A DNA stretch of 64,000 nt, taken from assembly GCA_021442155.1 (NCBI GenBank), contig CM038228.1, forward strand, positions 13,681,179 to 13,745,178. Direction: 5' to 3'. Below are positions 1-12,045 of the stretch, piece by piece (position 1 is the stretch's first letter; every line of letters starts with the position of its first letter). The position numbers were made by a program, and so were the translations under genes. Below the pieces are notes generated by a model. The model was not told the origin of the DNA and searched no databases. It saw only the letters and a list, made by a program, of their open reading frames with translations. This DNA comes from Cymbidium sinense. Lineage: Eukaryota > Streptophyta > Magnoliopsida > Asparagales > Orchidaceae.

Positions 1-2524
1 TTTAGTGAAAAATAATAATTCATTTGAACTTTATTAAATATATAAGGAGAATAAAAAAAGTATGAACATTAATAACAAGTATGGATTGCCAAGTCAAGAA
101 GGTGAACTTCTCATATTAGAAAAAATTAAGAAAAGAAAAAAAAAAAAAAAGAAAATTAAAATAAAACAAAAAAAGGGATGAGAAGAAAACACTCATGTTA
201 TGATTATTTAAATAGTAAGTGATGACTATTTATAGTAGTCAATTAACTAAAATTTAAAAGAATCAACTATGTTAATATTAAGCATTGAAATGACCTAACC
301 TAACTCAAAAAAAGAAATAATAGTTTGAGTAAAAATCTAGGCTATTATAGTTAAGTTATTTTTCATATTTAATAATGAGTCTTGTAATTTTATTCTTCAA
401 TTAAAATAAATTTTTAATGATTTTAAATTCTAAAAGTTTTACTTTCAAATAAATTTAAGGATTTATGAAAAAACATATAATTATTTGAGGACAAATAATT
501 ATTTAAGTTTGAGGGTGTTTGATAAGTTAAAATATTCAATGAAATCAACATGTGTTTTTAAGTAAAAAAACATTATTTTATGAAATATTTTTATAATTTT
601 AATATTTATGAGAGGAAATATTTTTAAAAAAAGAAATATAGAAAATACAGAATTGTGATACAACATCATAGTGCTGCATTTACATCACTTAGGTGTTACT
701 ATTGGAATAAAAAGCTATGCAGAAATAGAGAAGACAACACCATGACAACGGATTTCCAATGTTGAGGTGCTACATTGAAGCACAAAGGCGTTAGAATTAG
801 AAATTTGAAGATAAAAATTAAAGAACACAGCGCCTAGGTGCTACAGAATCATCGCTGAGGCTTTATCACCCAACCAGAGCAATTTTAGTAGTTTTAGAAA
901 GTAGTTCTAGCAATTTTCAAGATATTTCAAAGTGGTACAGAGTGAAAACAACTAGAGAGAGGTAATGATTATAAATAGATCAATGTTAAATAGTGTTTTT
1001 TTAACAAGTGAGTGAGTCCAGCGAGAATTTGTGAAAGTGCAGTGACAACATTTGGAGAGTGACACTCCAACTATTGTGTGTTGTGTGCTAAGTGTGTGTG
1101 TGTGAGGGAGATTACAATCAAGAGATTAAGGAGAAGGATACACAACAAAAGAAAAACAAATTTTGATGCACTCTTTCTTTTTTACTTTTTACTTTTATTT
1201 AATATTTTTTAATACATCTTACACATATTTATGTATTGTGTTTGTGTTTTACTTCTTAAAATATTAAACAAAGTGTGTGAATTCTAAATTTGTGTATGTT
1301 TTGAACTTTGTCTTGTATTAAACTATCTTTGTGGAATGATATACAAAATATTCATGCTTCTATTATAAAATGCATTTTGATTTTTCCTAAGTGTAATTTA
1401 CTTATAATATAGTCAATTATAATGCTAAAACTAATTGTGATATAGAGTCATTGAGATAGTCCTAGAAGAACAGTAGGAAAAAATAGATAGGTGTAGTATT
1501 AGGTGTTAGTGTGATACATTTAATTTTTAGGACTCGTAGTTATTTCAAGAGAGATACGGAGAAATTGAACTTTTTAAAAATTAATTAGCACTTGGTAAAA
1601 TATTGATTAAAGGCATTGATTTGTTTGCATTGATCTAAAGATAGACAATATAGCATATATGCTCTTGATTAACACTACAAATTTAAAGTAGAAAATTAGA
1701 CCAGCGCCACGACGTAGTGCCCGAAATAAGATAGTTTAATTTAGATAACCTGCCAAAGCAGGTTTAGAGTACTATTTTTAATCATAAGAACAAGAGTCTT
1801 ATTCTATATAAAAATTTACTTTCAAAAATCAAAATATAGTTTGTTCCAATATTTCAGTTACTTAGATAAAAATCAAGGCTAATAACCAATTAAACTTAAA
1901 TTAATAAAATTTTCAAATATATTCTCATGAAAATAATACTTTACTCATTATTATATTACTTAAATAATATGTGCACGTGCATATACCTTTTAGCCTAGTC
2001 AACTATACACATCTATGTTTTCTACAAACTATATATGATGACACCATGAGAAAGTAAATGAATCAAATTTCTTGGGTCATCCATCAAGCAGAGAAATATG
2101 AAAGCATTTCATTGTATGACTTTGCTGCTAAGCATTGCAATGTTATACTCGATTTATATGCTAATGATTTCATGCCATATAATCAGTTTATGTTGCTTTA
2201 TTCATGTTGATTGCTGATAGTTAGACCCTACAATTTATCTCCAGATATAGATTACAATAAAGTTTTATAAGAGATTATGCAATTATAATGTCTTAGTTCA
2301 AATAATAAAAATATATTTCTATTAAACTGTGATTGGTATGATCGTATTTCTAATTGTGGAATAAAAATACCTAAGTTATATGGCATTATTGAAGTTAAAT
2401 TGAGCATAAATATGCTAAATTTGATTTCTTCATTCTTGCACATCAAGCTAGTCAAGTATATTACCTTAAACAATCTATAAGAATAAAAGCAAAAGTATAT
2501 TCACAGTGGTAATTACAGTTAAAC
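1..2524. other. AT-rich intergenic DNA, no gene; possible LTR remnant at about 640-1160
   Basis: I see no coding region. The stretch is AT-rich with scattered stops in all frames. Around 640-1160 the composition changes. There are several GGTGCTAC-like words (about 690-850), a TATAAATA box at 970-977, and a GT-rich and purine-rich stretch after it (1020-1150). That order resembles the U3/R part of an LTR, but no partner LTR or TSD is visible. The LTR reading is a weak inference. Confidence 0.4.
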
Positions 2525-2527
2525 TTA

Positions 2528-2963
2528 GGGGTTATTTGGTTGGAAGAATTTGGAATGCAGTGTGGATTTTGACTTTTTTAGTATTTGATTTGAATTAAAG
2601 TAAATTTCCAAGGTAATGTAATGTATTCCGAGTAGATTATATAGATCATTTTTGGTGTATTTGGAATTCACCCAATTTGAGCGAATTCTAAATACACCGG
2701 CCAATATAAAGTGATAATCATTATCCTACCGGCCACATCGCTCACCGCCACCAATTTGCGCCGCCACCGCCGCCACCGCCACAATCATCGCCATATCAAA
2801 CTTTTAAAATACTTTATATTATATTTTTTTAGCAAACAGAAAAAAGCAAAGTCATGAAATCGTAAAACTCTCAACCAAACAACTATAAAGTAATCCTTTT
2901 ATACTGTATTCCTTTACATGATTCTTTTATCTGTGATTCCTTTTTTCCCAACCAAACAGCCCC
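2528..2963. mobile_element. Tourist-like (PIF/Harbinger) MITE, copy 1
   Basis: The 436-bp element starts GGGGTTATTTGGTTGG and ends with the near-inverse CCAACCAAACAGCCCC. It is flanked on both sides by TTA (2525-2527 and 2964-2966), the 3-bp target preference of PIF/Harbinger elements. The middle holds a (CCGCCA)n-like tract at about 2730-2790 in AT-rich DNA, and there is no transposase. A second copy lies at 43765-44216. The TIR and TTA are seen directly; the superfamily follows from known Tourist ends. Confidence 0.8.
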
Positions 2964-2966
2964 TTA

Positions 2967-4035
2967 GAGCAATAGTTGAAGTTTAAAATATTTTTGATCT
3001 TGCTCATCAAGAAGAGGATATTTTAGGTTTCAAACTTTTAAATGAAGATGTTGATCAAGTGATAAGCATATAAGATAATACTAGAGATTATGAAGAAGTT
3101 ATTCAGTCTGCCAATAAGCATGATAATGATAGCGAGGAGGAGATTTAAAATTAAGCTTCTAGCAATTCATTTAAAGAAACAATATGACATGTGTGTTTTA
3201 GTTAGAATATTTTTTATTTTACTTTTACAAATAGTATAATTTTGCATTAGCTTTTAAATTTAATACATATAATGTGTTTTATTACTTCTTCCATATAGTG
3301 TAATTATGCATTGTCTTTTTTAAGTTTAATACTTACAATGTGCCCTTTTATTTATTTCATATTAATATATTTTTCTACTTCTTGTAGATACTATAATCAT
3401 GCACTATCTTTTTAAATTTATTATCTAGAATCTTTTTTTCTTGTTGATCTAATCATTAGTTTTTTTATAAGGTGGTGGTGATAACATCCCTCATAGATCA
3501 ATCATAGGTATTTTTAAGAGGAAGAATACTATTTCCTCCCAAATTTTAGACTAATGCCACTATCTCTTTCACTACCACGATCTCTTCGATGATTCCACCA
3601 CCCCGTACTACTACACTTGCACATACACCAACGTTAATATTCTTTCGAGCCCGCCAACACCACTCCATTTTACCTTTAGCCCTACATAGACCATGGAGAG
3701 CCTAGTTATCATCGTCCTCCACCACCACCACAACCATATCAACATGATCTATCCACTTCTTCTAAGCAGGCTCGAATTGAGACATCCACTTCGTGCACTT
3801 TTATTAAGCTTGATGGAGATGCACCAATTTGTTTGCATTACATTTTATTTTCTAATTTATGTAGTGTTGACTATAATTATTTTTCATAAGTTCAATCTAT
3901 TTAGGCAGGCAACACATAAAATAAGATATAATAAGAAGCCAATATGATGTTTTATATGTATCTTAAATAAGATAATAATAGAGGTACCAACATGTGGTTC
4001 AAAAAATTTGAGGTATTAACTAAGCTTTTTATACT
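2967..4035. other. AT-rich DNA without a recognisable gene
   Basis: A degenerate repeat of about 110 bp recurs near 3210-3430: a 'GCATT..CTTTTTAA.TTTAATA' word followed by 'TACTTCTT.. ATA'. A short open acidic stretch near 3040-3150 ends with a run of Asp/Glu, but it carries a stop and no family I recognise. The 84-codon ORF at 3693-3947 opens in a CCACCACCACC low-complexity run and looks like chance. Confidence 0.35.
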
Positions 4036-4850
4036 TGTTGCGTGCCAGAAAATTAGTTACGGTAGAACAAAACTTCACGCCTTAGCTTCGTTGGGAAATA
4101 AAGCACACATGCAGATAGTTGAAAAGAGAATATGAAACTCTAAGATTTTTACATGAAAAAATCCCAGGAAGAGGGAAAAATATCACGGGGTCGATCCTAG
4201 TAAAAATGCGCAACTGTATATTTACTTTGTAGTATAAAATTTAGGTTTTCTTGATAACGGGATTATAAGGTTGTATGTGAGAAAGTCTGATAATAGAAAT
4301 TTCAGAATCACGTAACAACAACTATGTATCAAGAAGTAGTGAATGTTTGGCATTAACGATGATGATAATAACGACGACGACAATAACTGGTGTCGAACTT
4401 GAACTTAGTCTTACGCTTTCTTAAGTTCACTTCTAGCTCCATCCCCCTTCATGACAAAAATGTGCTCCTATTTATAGGATTCTGAAAGGGAGGCACTTTG
4501 GTCATTATAGCCAAAATCCCAAAAAGCTCCATCGAACGGTTCATATCAATTCAGTTGATCATAGATATTTTTTCATAATTGACCATTCAAACGATATTTG
4601 ATTTGACTAATCTTAAGCTTGTTAGATTCGTCTCATCGAACCACTCGATTCGACTATAAGCACGTCAAATTTGGAAGTCATTTGATCATCTAGTCAGTAT
4701 TTCAAAGTTTTCATATAACTTCTTAATTAACTCATTTTGACTGATTCAATTTGATTCTAGTTATTGAACTTACCTCACTGAATCATTTAATTTGATTGAA
4801 TATTAATCTGAAATTCATGCTTGATTTATAAATTTTATTGGGATATATCA
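4036..4850 (-). mobile_element. LTR-like block in minus orientation
   Basis: The block begins TGTTGCGTGCC and ends GATATATCA, so it has TG...CA ends. A reverse TATAAATA box lies at 4469-4476, which fits an LTR promoter reading leftwards. No matching 5-bp TSD or second LTR was found (flanks atact and ttgcc). It may be a solo LTR with decayed flanks or one end of a deleted element. The boundaries are tentative. Confidence 0.35.
4469..4476 (-). promoter_or_regulatory. TATA box of the LTR-like block
   Basis: The minus strand reads TATAAATA inside CTATAAATAGG context. It is placed mid-block as expected for an LTR U3/R promoter. Activity is unknown. Confidence 0.35.
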
Positions 4851-4995
4851 TTGCCCCCCTATTTTTGGATAATAAAACTTATTTTATTCAAAAATATATT
4901 AAATAAAATCACTTTAGCTAAAAATTATTAGGATTTGTAATTGTCACATGTATCAATTTATTTATTGATTATTAATATTTATTTATTTTATTGTA

Positions 4996-5019
4996 TTATA
5001 TATATATATATATATATAA
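4996..5019. repeat. (TA)n microsatellite
   Basis: About 24 bp of uninterrupted TA dinucleotides. Confidence 0.9.
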
Positions 5020-5167
5020 AGTGATACTTTTTATAAATACATAAAATTTATTTTGATAAATTTTTTTATGGGTGGCATTTGGTTTGAAAGAGAGGGGGTG
5101 TGGGCCCCTCATTTTTCTCTTTTTTTTTCTTTGTCGTGAGTGAGTGAATGAGTGTGTGTGTGCGTGC

Positions 5168-5169
<2 letters not shown>

Positions 5170-5233
<64 letters not shown>
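5170..5233. repeat. (GA)n microsatellite
   Basis: About 64 bp of perfect GA dinucleotides, preceded by a degenerate GTGTGTGCGTGCGT run. Confidence 0.95.
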
Positions 5234-5236
<3 letters not shown>

Positions 5237-5494
5237 CATAAATAACTTATTTTTAATGAGGAATATAAAGAATATTTTTTTAAATGAGAAATGTGAAGAA
5301 TATTTTATTTTATTTTTAATGAGAAATGTGAAGAGTTTTTTATTTTTTTTATTTTCTCTTCTCTTTTTTTAGAAAGATGAAAAATTATATATGTATTGAA
5401 TATGAAAAGTTTCTTCTTTTTGAAGATGAAGGGTTATTTTATTTTATTTTATTTTAAAATTTTTTTAAAGAATTTGAAAAGTTTCTTTTTCAAG

Positions 5495-5502
5495 TATAAA
5501 TA
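5495..5502 (+). promoter_or_regulatory. TATA box, putative LTR promoter of gypsy element 1
   Basis: TATAAATA is followed by CCTCAAGGGG and a pyrimidine-rich run. It sits just upstream of the leader of the first Ty3/gypsy element. The spacing is right for a retrotransposon promoter, but the LTR itself was not delimited. Confidence 0.4.
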
Positions 5503-6017
5503 CCTCAAGGGGTAATAAAAAATTCACACATTACTTTCTTTACTTTCTTTTCTTTGGTAACCGACATATATAATAACCCCTCAGATTCCAGTTCTCCCGA
5601 TCCGGGGTTTTAAGACCGATTAGATGTCACACATCTTGAATTTAGCTCCAGTTCCGCTTTCTTCTCTTTAGCCTCCACATAATGCGATCTCTTCAGAGCT
5701 CCAGCTTCTTTTCGATCTGGGTTTCCAACACTTGTGCACATCCCGAATTGATCTTGTAATTCCAAACTTGAAAAATAGAGTATCTTTATAGGTGAGCATC
5801 TTTTAATATATCCCAAAGTTTAAAGATTCTCGAGTAAATCTTGCACAAGATGATGGGTTATGGAAGATTGAGGGGACGACGAGATCCGACGATGTAACGC
5901 CAAACTATCAACAATGATACTTTGATAATCTTCAGAAATAAATTTTATTTTCCAAATGATTTGGTGGTATTCCTCCAAAATGATTGCAATGAGCTTATTC
6001 TCCTTTGTACCATCTTC

Positions 6018-6285
6018 CGAGGCTTTTGCTCGAGATTTTAATATACCGATCTTCTTGGTTTTGCTCGAGATTTTTCATGTACCTGTACCTTTTGAGGCTT
6101 TTGCCTTCTCAGATTTTTAATGTACCTATACCTTCTGAGGCTTTCACCTACTGAGATTTTTGATGTACCTATATCTTCTGAGGCTTTTGTCTACTAATAT
6201 TTTTGATGTACATGTACCTTTTAAGATTTTGCCTTCTGAGATTTTTGATGTACATGTGCCTTCTTAGGCTTTTACCCATATCACC
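6018..6285 (+). repeat. Tandem array, unit about 43 bp, about six units
   Basis: The words TTCTGAGGCTTTTGCC, GAGATTTTTGATGTACC and TGTACCTTTTGAGG recur in order with small changes. The array lies in the leader of gypsy element 1, ahead of its coding part. Such arrays are common in untranslated regions of Tat-type elements. Confidence 0.75.
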
Positions 6286-6299
6286 TATGATAACCACCA

Positions 6300-7240
6300 T
6301 CTTATCGAGATGAGGTGGCGGAACCATTCATCCGCATCGACTTGTCTTCTAACATTGAGTATCCTTCCCTAAAGAGGAAGGCGGTTGAGGTTTTGCCAGT
6401 CAGTTCTACGTTAGTTGTTCCCATACCACTGAGTGTGTGCACCTCATTGGTCCTTCTAAAGGGAAGGCTATCCCGGCCAGATAGCCTTACCTTCAAGAGA
6501 TCTAGCTCTCACACCGCCTTACTCAACCGTACACAGCACCACACACAACGACGCAATATGAGCCGCAAAATCAAGCGGCACCACAAGTGTGCCGCTTAAG
6601 AGATAGATGCCACATCCCTCATTGTAGAGGAGGGTTCTTCTGAGGTTTCCTATTAATGACAAGCAACCACCCCACCCCTCTCATTAGATAAAGAGGAGGA
6701 CTACTAGAGGATAGCGCATTGCCTCCACCTTCTACATACCATGAGGTTTTGACTAATGACAAGAGGAAGTCCTATGGTGTCTATGGATGGTATTATGACA
6801 GGTAGGCTGGGTACACGGATGTTCAGAGTCTGGTACATTATTTGACTTGAGGTCGATTGTCCCTAGGAGTGTTACCATACACATTTGTAGTGACAGAGTA
6901 TTAGAGGTCGAGTAACCCGGGCCGGGGACCGGAGCTTAGAGGTTTGCTAGTCGTGGCCTCCACTCTAGTTGGTTTCCCACACAGCCACTGGGGTGATAAC
7001 ATAGTGAGGTACCACAGTAAGGAGAAATCCCGATGAGGGTAGAGCCGGTGTTCTCTCCACCACACCGATCCACTCCTCGCCCACCATCACCACTTCAAGT
7101 CCCGCCATCCACCGTGCCTACAAAGGTAGAAATCATAGTATCCGGGGAGAAAAAGCACCCAGGATCGCCATGGCCAAAGGATCCCTTCATCTACTCCACA
7201 GACATGAGAGCGGTTCCCCTACCGACCTCTGCTTAATGAA
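6300..7240 (+). pseudogene. Pre-gag region of gypsy element 1, unrecognised ORF remnants
   Basis: Open stretches at 6315-6599 (94 codons) and 7033-7236 (67 codons) lie between the leader repeats and gag. The second is rich in Pro, Ser and Thr. I do not recognise a domain in either. Some long plant gypsy elements (Ogre) carry an extra ORF ahead of gag, and this could be such a remnant, but nothing here proves it. Both could also be chance ORFs in less AT-rich DNA. Confidence 0.3.
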
Positions 7241-7809
7241 GAAGGAGTGGCGATCTCGCAGTGTCGTGGTTGCACCACCACCACCACCACCACCACCATC
7301 ATATCTAGTGACCAACAAGTAGGGGGTAAAGGCTTATACTCATGGTAGGATCTCCTGGGACACTACTCCACCCATGAATATCACAAGCATATCTCTTCCA
7401 ACATGACCCTCCCAGAGCCAACACTCTAGTGACAGATAGTGTTAGGAGCATCTATCTGTTAATGAGCATAACCCTCTATCAATCAACAACACGTATTTGT
7501 ACAAGCATGATTAGATCATTCTAGATGAGATTTTAGAATAGTGCTTTTGAGAGAAGAGAGCTTCTAGGGAGTGACTGATCAGATTGTGAGGAGGGAAAGG
7601 TCAGCTTTAATCTAGATAAGGATGATCTCCTTGAGGATTCGATTGAAGTTCACATGGTCGATATTAGAGGGTCCCTCCATAGAGACCAGCATAGTAAGGA
7701 AGGTATTGTAGTTGAAGAAGAAAATGCCATCCATTCAACTCAACACCTCCTTCAGTAGCTTAGACCGAGGGATGATCATATTGATCAAATGGGGAAGAAG
7801 ATCGAAGAG
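7241..7809 (+). other. Interval between pre-gag and gag of gypsy element 1
   Basis: Non-coding by eye, apart from a CCACCACCACC run at about 7272-7300. Presumed degraded coding or spacer DNA of the same element. Confidence 0.3.
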
Positions 7810-7817
7810 TTGATGGC

Positions 7818-8600
7818 GTGGTGCGACATATAATCTGGTTTCACACGCCTTCTCAGAAGTGCACGAGCAGTGACAATACACACACTTTAGATCATCTTAG
7901 ATGCATTTCTATAGAGGGAGACATTGGTAGTCTGCATAGGAAGGTGGTGGATAACAACTCCATGCATGAAAAAGACATTAAACACATGGTGGAGCAACAG
8001 GTGAGGGATGCGTTGGCGCAAGCTCGAGGTGGCACATCTGTTCCAAAAGGTAGACCCTACCTGGAAGAATTTGATGGTGTCCAATACCCTAAGGGCTTTG
8101 TGCCTCCATCCTTCAAAGTTTTTGATGGCAGTGGGAACCCCTAATATCACATAGCACATTTCAGAGTCGGATGTTGTCATGTCGGTGACAACGATGCACT
8201 CTTATTTCACCTCTTCGTCAGTAGCTTGACAAGCATCACATTTGATTGGTATGTTGAACTACCCAATGATTCAGTGAAGATATTTGCTGAGTTGGAGTAG
8301 CTCTTTATTAAGAGATTTGCTGGAGCTTAGCAATGGGTAACTGTAGGCAATCTCACTGTAGCTCAACAACACCCCGGTGAGTCCCTTTGATTACATTCTT
8401 AGATGACGTAATTTAAGTATGAAATGTGAATCACAACTGTCTCAATGACATGTCATTGAAAATATACTCAAGAATATTGATGGCTCAGTCGCCTTCATGC
8501 TTAAAGGGTTCACCATTAAGATATTTGAGAATTTAATCAACAAGGAAGCTAGTCTATAAGGAGAGGTCAAACAGTTACTTTTCCAAGATCAATTAGCCAA
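7818..8600 (+). pseudogene. Retrotransposon gag (capsid) of gypsy element 1, broken
   Basis: The best open piece is 7818-8144. Its C-terminal half holds a YLEEFDGVQYPKGFVPP-like stretch followed by KVFDGSGNP, the usual start of the plant Retrotrans_gag domain. After a stop, the same frame continues with AHFR, CHVGDNDALLFHLFV, SLTSITFDWYVELP, ELE..FIKRFAGA and VTVGNL. This is the expected order of conserved gag blocks (LLF, FDWY, F..RF). Several in-frame stops and at least one shift make it non-functional. Gag forms the virus-like particle that packages the element RNA. The family call follows from the order of motifs. Confidence 0.8.
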
Positions 8601-9130
8601 GCCCAGACTACAAAAGACATTTGAGAAAAAGATAGTAAATATAAATAAGGGAAGCAACAGCAAAGTTCAAATAGACCTCGAAGCTAAGATTCCCTCTACC
8701 ACCTCCTTTGCCACTACCTCGGTCATCATATCGACCACCTCAGTTGCCATAGCGGCCTCCACCACCACCTGCTTAGTAGTATCCCCATCCACAACATCAG
8801 CAGCAGTATTTCTATCCATCACAAGGTAACTATCATATAGCTACTCTTATTGATAAATTGAATAAACCTTATTCATTCAAGAGGGAGGTAGTTAGGAAGA
8901 TCTTTAAGAACCTCTTAAAGAAGCCTAATTTCTAGTTACCAGAGCTGGAAGGCCAGAGGATGTGGGCAAGAGTCATGATCCAAACTTTTGCCCCTACCAC
9001 TGCATGCTAAGTCATGTCTTGAAAGATTGTTTTACCTTTAAAGATTGGCTTGAGCATAGCTATAAGTTGGGTGCCATTGTCATCCCTAAGGAATACATAT
9101 TATAATAACCCTCTAGTTATGTTAGGGTAG
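8601..9130 (+). pseudogene. Gag nucleocapsid region of gypsy element 1
   Basis: Around 8760-8830 the translation is Gln/Pro-rich (PHPQHQQQYFYPSQGN). Near 8970-9060 a variant knuckle can be read after allowing shifts (C..YH...SH.LKDCF). It resembles the CxYHxxxxHxxxxC pattern that plant Tat-like gags use in place of a classic CCHC. The frames are broken. The role is RNA binding in the particle. Confidence 0.6.
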
Positions 9131-9475
9131 TTCTTGGGGATACACACAATCTTCTCAAGATAGGAAGGTTGGGATATCTCCATATCCCAAACCTCCAAGA
9201 AAATAATTTTTAAGATTAGAAACTTACCCTTATAGGTGTCTGAAGTAGCTCAAATCTCCAACTCTAAAGAAAGTTTGCAAGTTATAAAGGACAACTTGAT
9301 AGTAAGAGAAAAGCCATAGCTTCCACTAGACATTAAACCAATCGATCGAGTCCAAGATTCTCCATACTAATCATAATTTCAACCCTTCTTCTAGTACATC
9401 AGATCAAGGAGGTGCCAAATCCCTTACTCGCTTACTTTACTTGATTTTGTACATTCATCCAAATCTAAGAAATCA

Positions 9476-10086
9476 ATGAAGAAGAAGACTAATACTGCTT
9501 ACATTCTCTCTATTTTTGATGATCTTGATGATTTCATTCCTATAGAAAGCTCTTCGAGTGCTAATAATTATAATAATTTTGATCCACTCCTTTCTGATCT
9601 TGAAATGGATTATCCATTCCTAAATCACTTGAGTTCACCCATTGAGATAGATTTAGAGATGTCTGACTCCTATAGGAGAAGCTGTAGGTGAACCTGATGA
9701 GCAAGTAGAATTTTTCACTGAACCATCTCATGAAGTCACTTGAAGTCAACCTTCATAGTAGCAAAGTTTTACCTCCTAGGGTAGCACCTCAGGGTAAGGG
9801 TAAGCAAGTCATTAGTTCTACCAGTCAAGAAGCCCCTCCATAGGATGCTCCACTTATGGATATGCATATGGAGGACCAACCTAGAGTTGACTACAATGTC
9901 CTCGCTCACCTAAGAAAGTTGTCAGCTAAACTAAGCATATATGATGCCCTTCTCTTATCTAAAGAGATGAGTGAGTCATTGATCAAAGCTCTTCTTAATC
10001 TAGAAATATGCTTAAATCAGCTGACCGACTATTGGAGAGGAGGCATGTTTTTCAAGAGAAGCATGTGGAGTTACATTCACCGATGA
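9476..10086 (+). pseudogene. Gag-protease linker of gypsy element 1
   Basis: Open pieces at 9476-9691 and 9856-10086 are separated by a stop and a shift. The second contains DYNVLAHLRKLSAKLSIYDA, a linker that typically precedes the protease in plant Tat-type polyproteins (a 'YD.LAHL.KIPA.LS.YDAL' pattern). The first piece is acidic and Ser-rich and is not diagnostic. No catalytic function is expected here. Confidence 0.6.
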
Positions 10087-10140
10087 AGACCTTCTTTTGG
10101 GGACAGCACAACGCTCCCTCTACATCACAAAGGAATATGG

Positions 10141-10720
10141 GCGATTCGCATTGTCCAGGTGTTAGTTGATCAAGGCATCAATGAACATTATGAGTCTAAA
10201 AACCTTGCCTACTGAGGATTGACATCTCAACTCAGGAGAGATGATGATGAAAGGATTCAACAAACAAGGCGAGAGGCTTTAGGCTCCATAGTGTTACCAC
10301 TATAAATAAATGACTGGAAAATAGAAGCCAAGTTCTACATAATCGATTCAGATACATCTTTCACTACTTTGGTCGGTAGGCCTTCAATACATACAAATAA
10401 CATGGTTCCATCCTCTTTGCATTAGTGCATTAAATTCAGAAGGGTGGAATCGAGTACTGTGTCAAAGGAGACTTGAAGCCATTCTCAATTAGAGAGGTCG
10501 AGATTTATGAAGATGCAACTTACTATCTTCCTCCAAATCAAAAAGTCTATTCTCATGAACTTGGTGAAAGTTCAAAATCAAGAGAAAAAGAAACAAAAGA
10601 AAAAGAAAAATAAATTGAAAAATAAAAAAGAAAAGAAAAAAGAAAATATAAGTGAATGAGAATCAGACACCGAGGAAGAGGTAGAACTAGATGTTAGATA
10701 CTACCCACAGTTTGTTTCTC
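10141..10720 (+). pseudogene. Aspartic protease of gypsy element 1, broken
   Basis: The region reads RIVQVLVDQG, aligned to the LVD(G/Q)GS active-site loop. It is followed by LGSIVLPL, INDWKIEAKFYIIDSDTSF and LVGRPSIHTNNMVPSSLH. This is the familiar 'F.VID....YN.LLGRPWIH....VPSTLHQ' series of plant gypsy proteases. The active-site block has lost its Ser and is out of frame with the rest. A Lys-rich stretch (about 10565-10650) follows. The enzyme would have cleaved the polyprotein. Confidence 0.75.
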
Positions 10721-11790
10721 CATATAAACACATGGGATGACACTCCACCGTGTAGAGGAAGAGGTAAGTCCTGAGGCGCCTAGAGGTGGAAGACCTCCAT
10801 GTTGGTAGCCAACTGGTAGGAGCTATGTTCCAGCTCACAGGAGTACCCCTGCTATCCACATAGACTTTGAGTCCAGTTCAGAGGATGAGTCTCATGCGAT
10901 TAGCATGCCGACCAACCCCTCTTAGTGGGTCCCTTTGGAGGTGACGTTCGAGCCAAATAGTGATGAAGACCAGGCCTCCAAGCAAAGCTGGAATGTATCC
11001 AAATCATCATTATGTAGTGAAAAGTTGAAAACTTTAGCTAACCTCACTTTCTTCCTAGAAAGTTGAAGGTTAAGGAGGCCTCCAAGTCATCCACATGATG
11101 TCGAAGAAGTTTTGTTGGGAGCATCATCCTCAAGTTAGGAGGCCGATGTAGAATTTGAGGATGATATATATATAAAGATTTAATACAACTACTTTTTGAT
11201 TGATATTCTCTGTGTGTTATTAACTCAAAAAAGAAGAGATTAATCCCACATACTTGGTCTAAACACAGGTCAGACTACTTTAAAAAAATATGGGACAACC
11301 AAAGAAGACACTCTCAATCAAGATCAGGACTAGGATTTGACAAGGTCCGCCGATGATGCATTGCTCATCACCACTCATTTGGGTCTGCGATGGGTTCATC
11401 TCAATCATCTTGCTCTTATGAGGAGGCATGTTTAGAAACTTGTATGAAATGAATCAAAGATACTGCCGAGTTTGAAGAAGAAATCAGATCAACCATTGAC
11501 AAACTCAAAGAAATCAACTTAGGAACTAAAGAAGATCCATGACCGATATACATCAGGTTCTTATTGAATGAAGAAGAAAGAAACTTGAGTTAAGTTATTA
11601 GTTGAGTTTAGGCGCTTCATATGGAGTTATGAAGAAATGCTAGATTTATCTCTTAGTAGTCCACAAACTAGCAATAGAACTGCTAACCTATCAAGCGGGC
11701 TCCTAGATGCATGCAATTAGAAATTGAACAATAGGTCACTTAGAAATCAAAAGCGATCAATGACTTTATCGGGAAGAAAAATAACCCACA
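10721..11790 (+). other. Protease-RT spacer of gypsy element 1
   Basis: Short open pieces only, with stops in every frame. The text around 11380-11640 is presumably decayed pol N-terminus, but I cannot align it with confidence. In Ogre-type elements an intron occurs between protease and RT; I cannot test that here. Confidence 0.35.
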
Positions 11791-12045
11791 GTTGCTGTCA
11801 TCCTAGTTAAGAAAAAGAATGGGCAAATTCACATATACATCAATTTTAGGGAGCTGAACAAGGTCTTGAAGATTAATTTTCACTTCCTATACCAGAATTG
11901 ATGATGGATATTGCCTCATCTCATATAGTATTCTTCATTGTGGATGGGTCATCTGGTTACAATCAAATCAAGATGACCCCTGAGGATGAAAGAAACACTA
12001 CTTTTCGAACCCCAATCAAAATCTATTGTTATAAGATCATGCCTT
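11791..12045 (+). pseudogene. Reverse transcriptase of gypsy element 1, N-terminal half, interrupted
   Basis: The translation gives VAVILVKKKNGQIHIYINFR, ELNKV, then after a shift MMDIASSHIVF and GSSGYNQIKMTPEDE, then TTFRTPIKIYCYKIMP. These are RT fingers/palm motifs of plant Ty3/gypsy elements. The reading stops inside the conserved MPFGL codons, where the 7.7-kb unit is inserted. The second half resumes at 19785. Confidence 0.9.
12041..12045. repeat. 5-bp target-site duplication (gcctt), left copy
   Basis: The matching gcctt is at 19780-19784. Removing the insert and one copy restores the codons for MPFGL in the RT. Confidence 0.9.

Larger units (their letters stand above)
4851..5579. other. 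AT-rich block with microsatellites and a TATA box; possible end of the 5' LTR of the first gypsy element
   Basis: This stretch carries an (AT)n run, a long (GA)n run, and repeated 'AATGAGGAATATAAAGAATATTTT'-type words at about 5250-5340. A TATA box at 5495-5502 precedes a pyrimidine-rich stretch and the leader of a gypsy element. No gene is present. I could not place clear LTR boundaries. Confidence 0.35.
5580..12045 (+). mobile_element. Ty3/gypsy retrotransposon 1 (Tat-like), 5' part, decayed
   Basis: The order is leader, a tandem-repeat block, an unrecognised pre-gag ORF, gag, zinc-knuckle region, protease, then RT. All reading frames are broken by stops and frameshifts. The RT is interrupted after 12045 by a 7.7-kb insertion and resumes at 19785. 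No integrase or 3' LTR follows, so the element is truncated after the RT catalytic motif. The Tat-type assignment rests on the gag and protease wording and on the RT motif set; the lineage is an inference. Confidence 0.75.

Noticed and set aside
3693..3947. 84-codon ORF starting in a His-rich run
   Set aside because: Low-complexity start, AT-rich remainder, no domain and no gene context.
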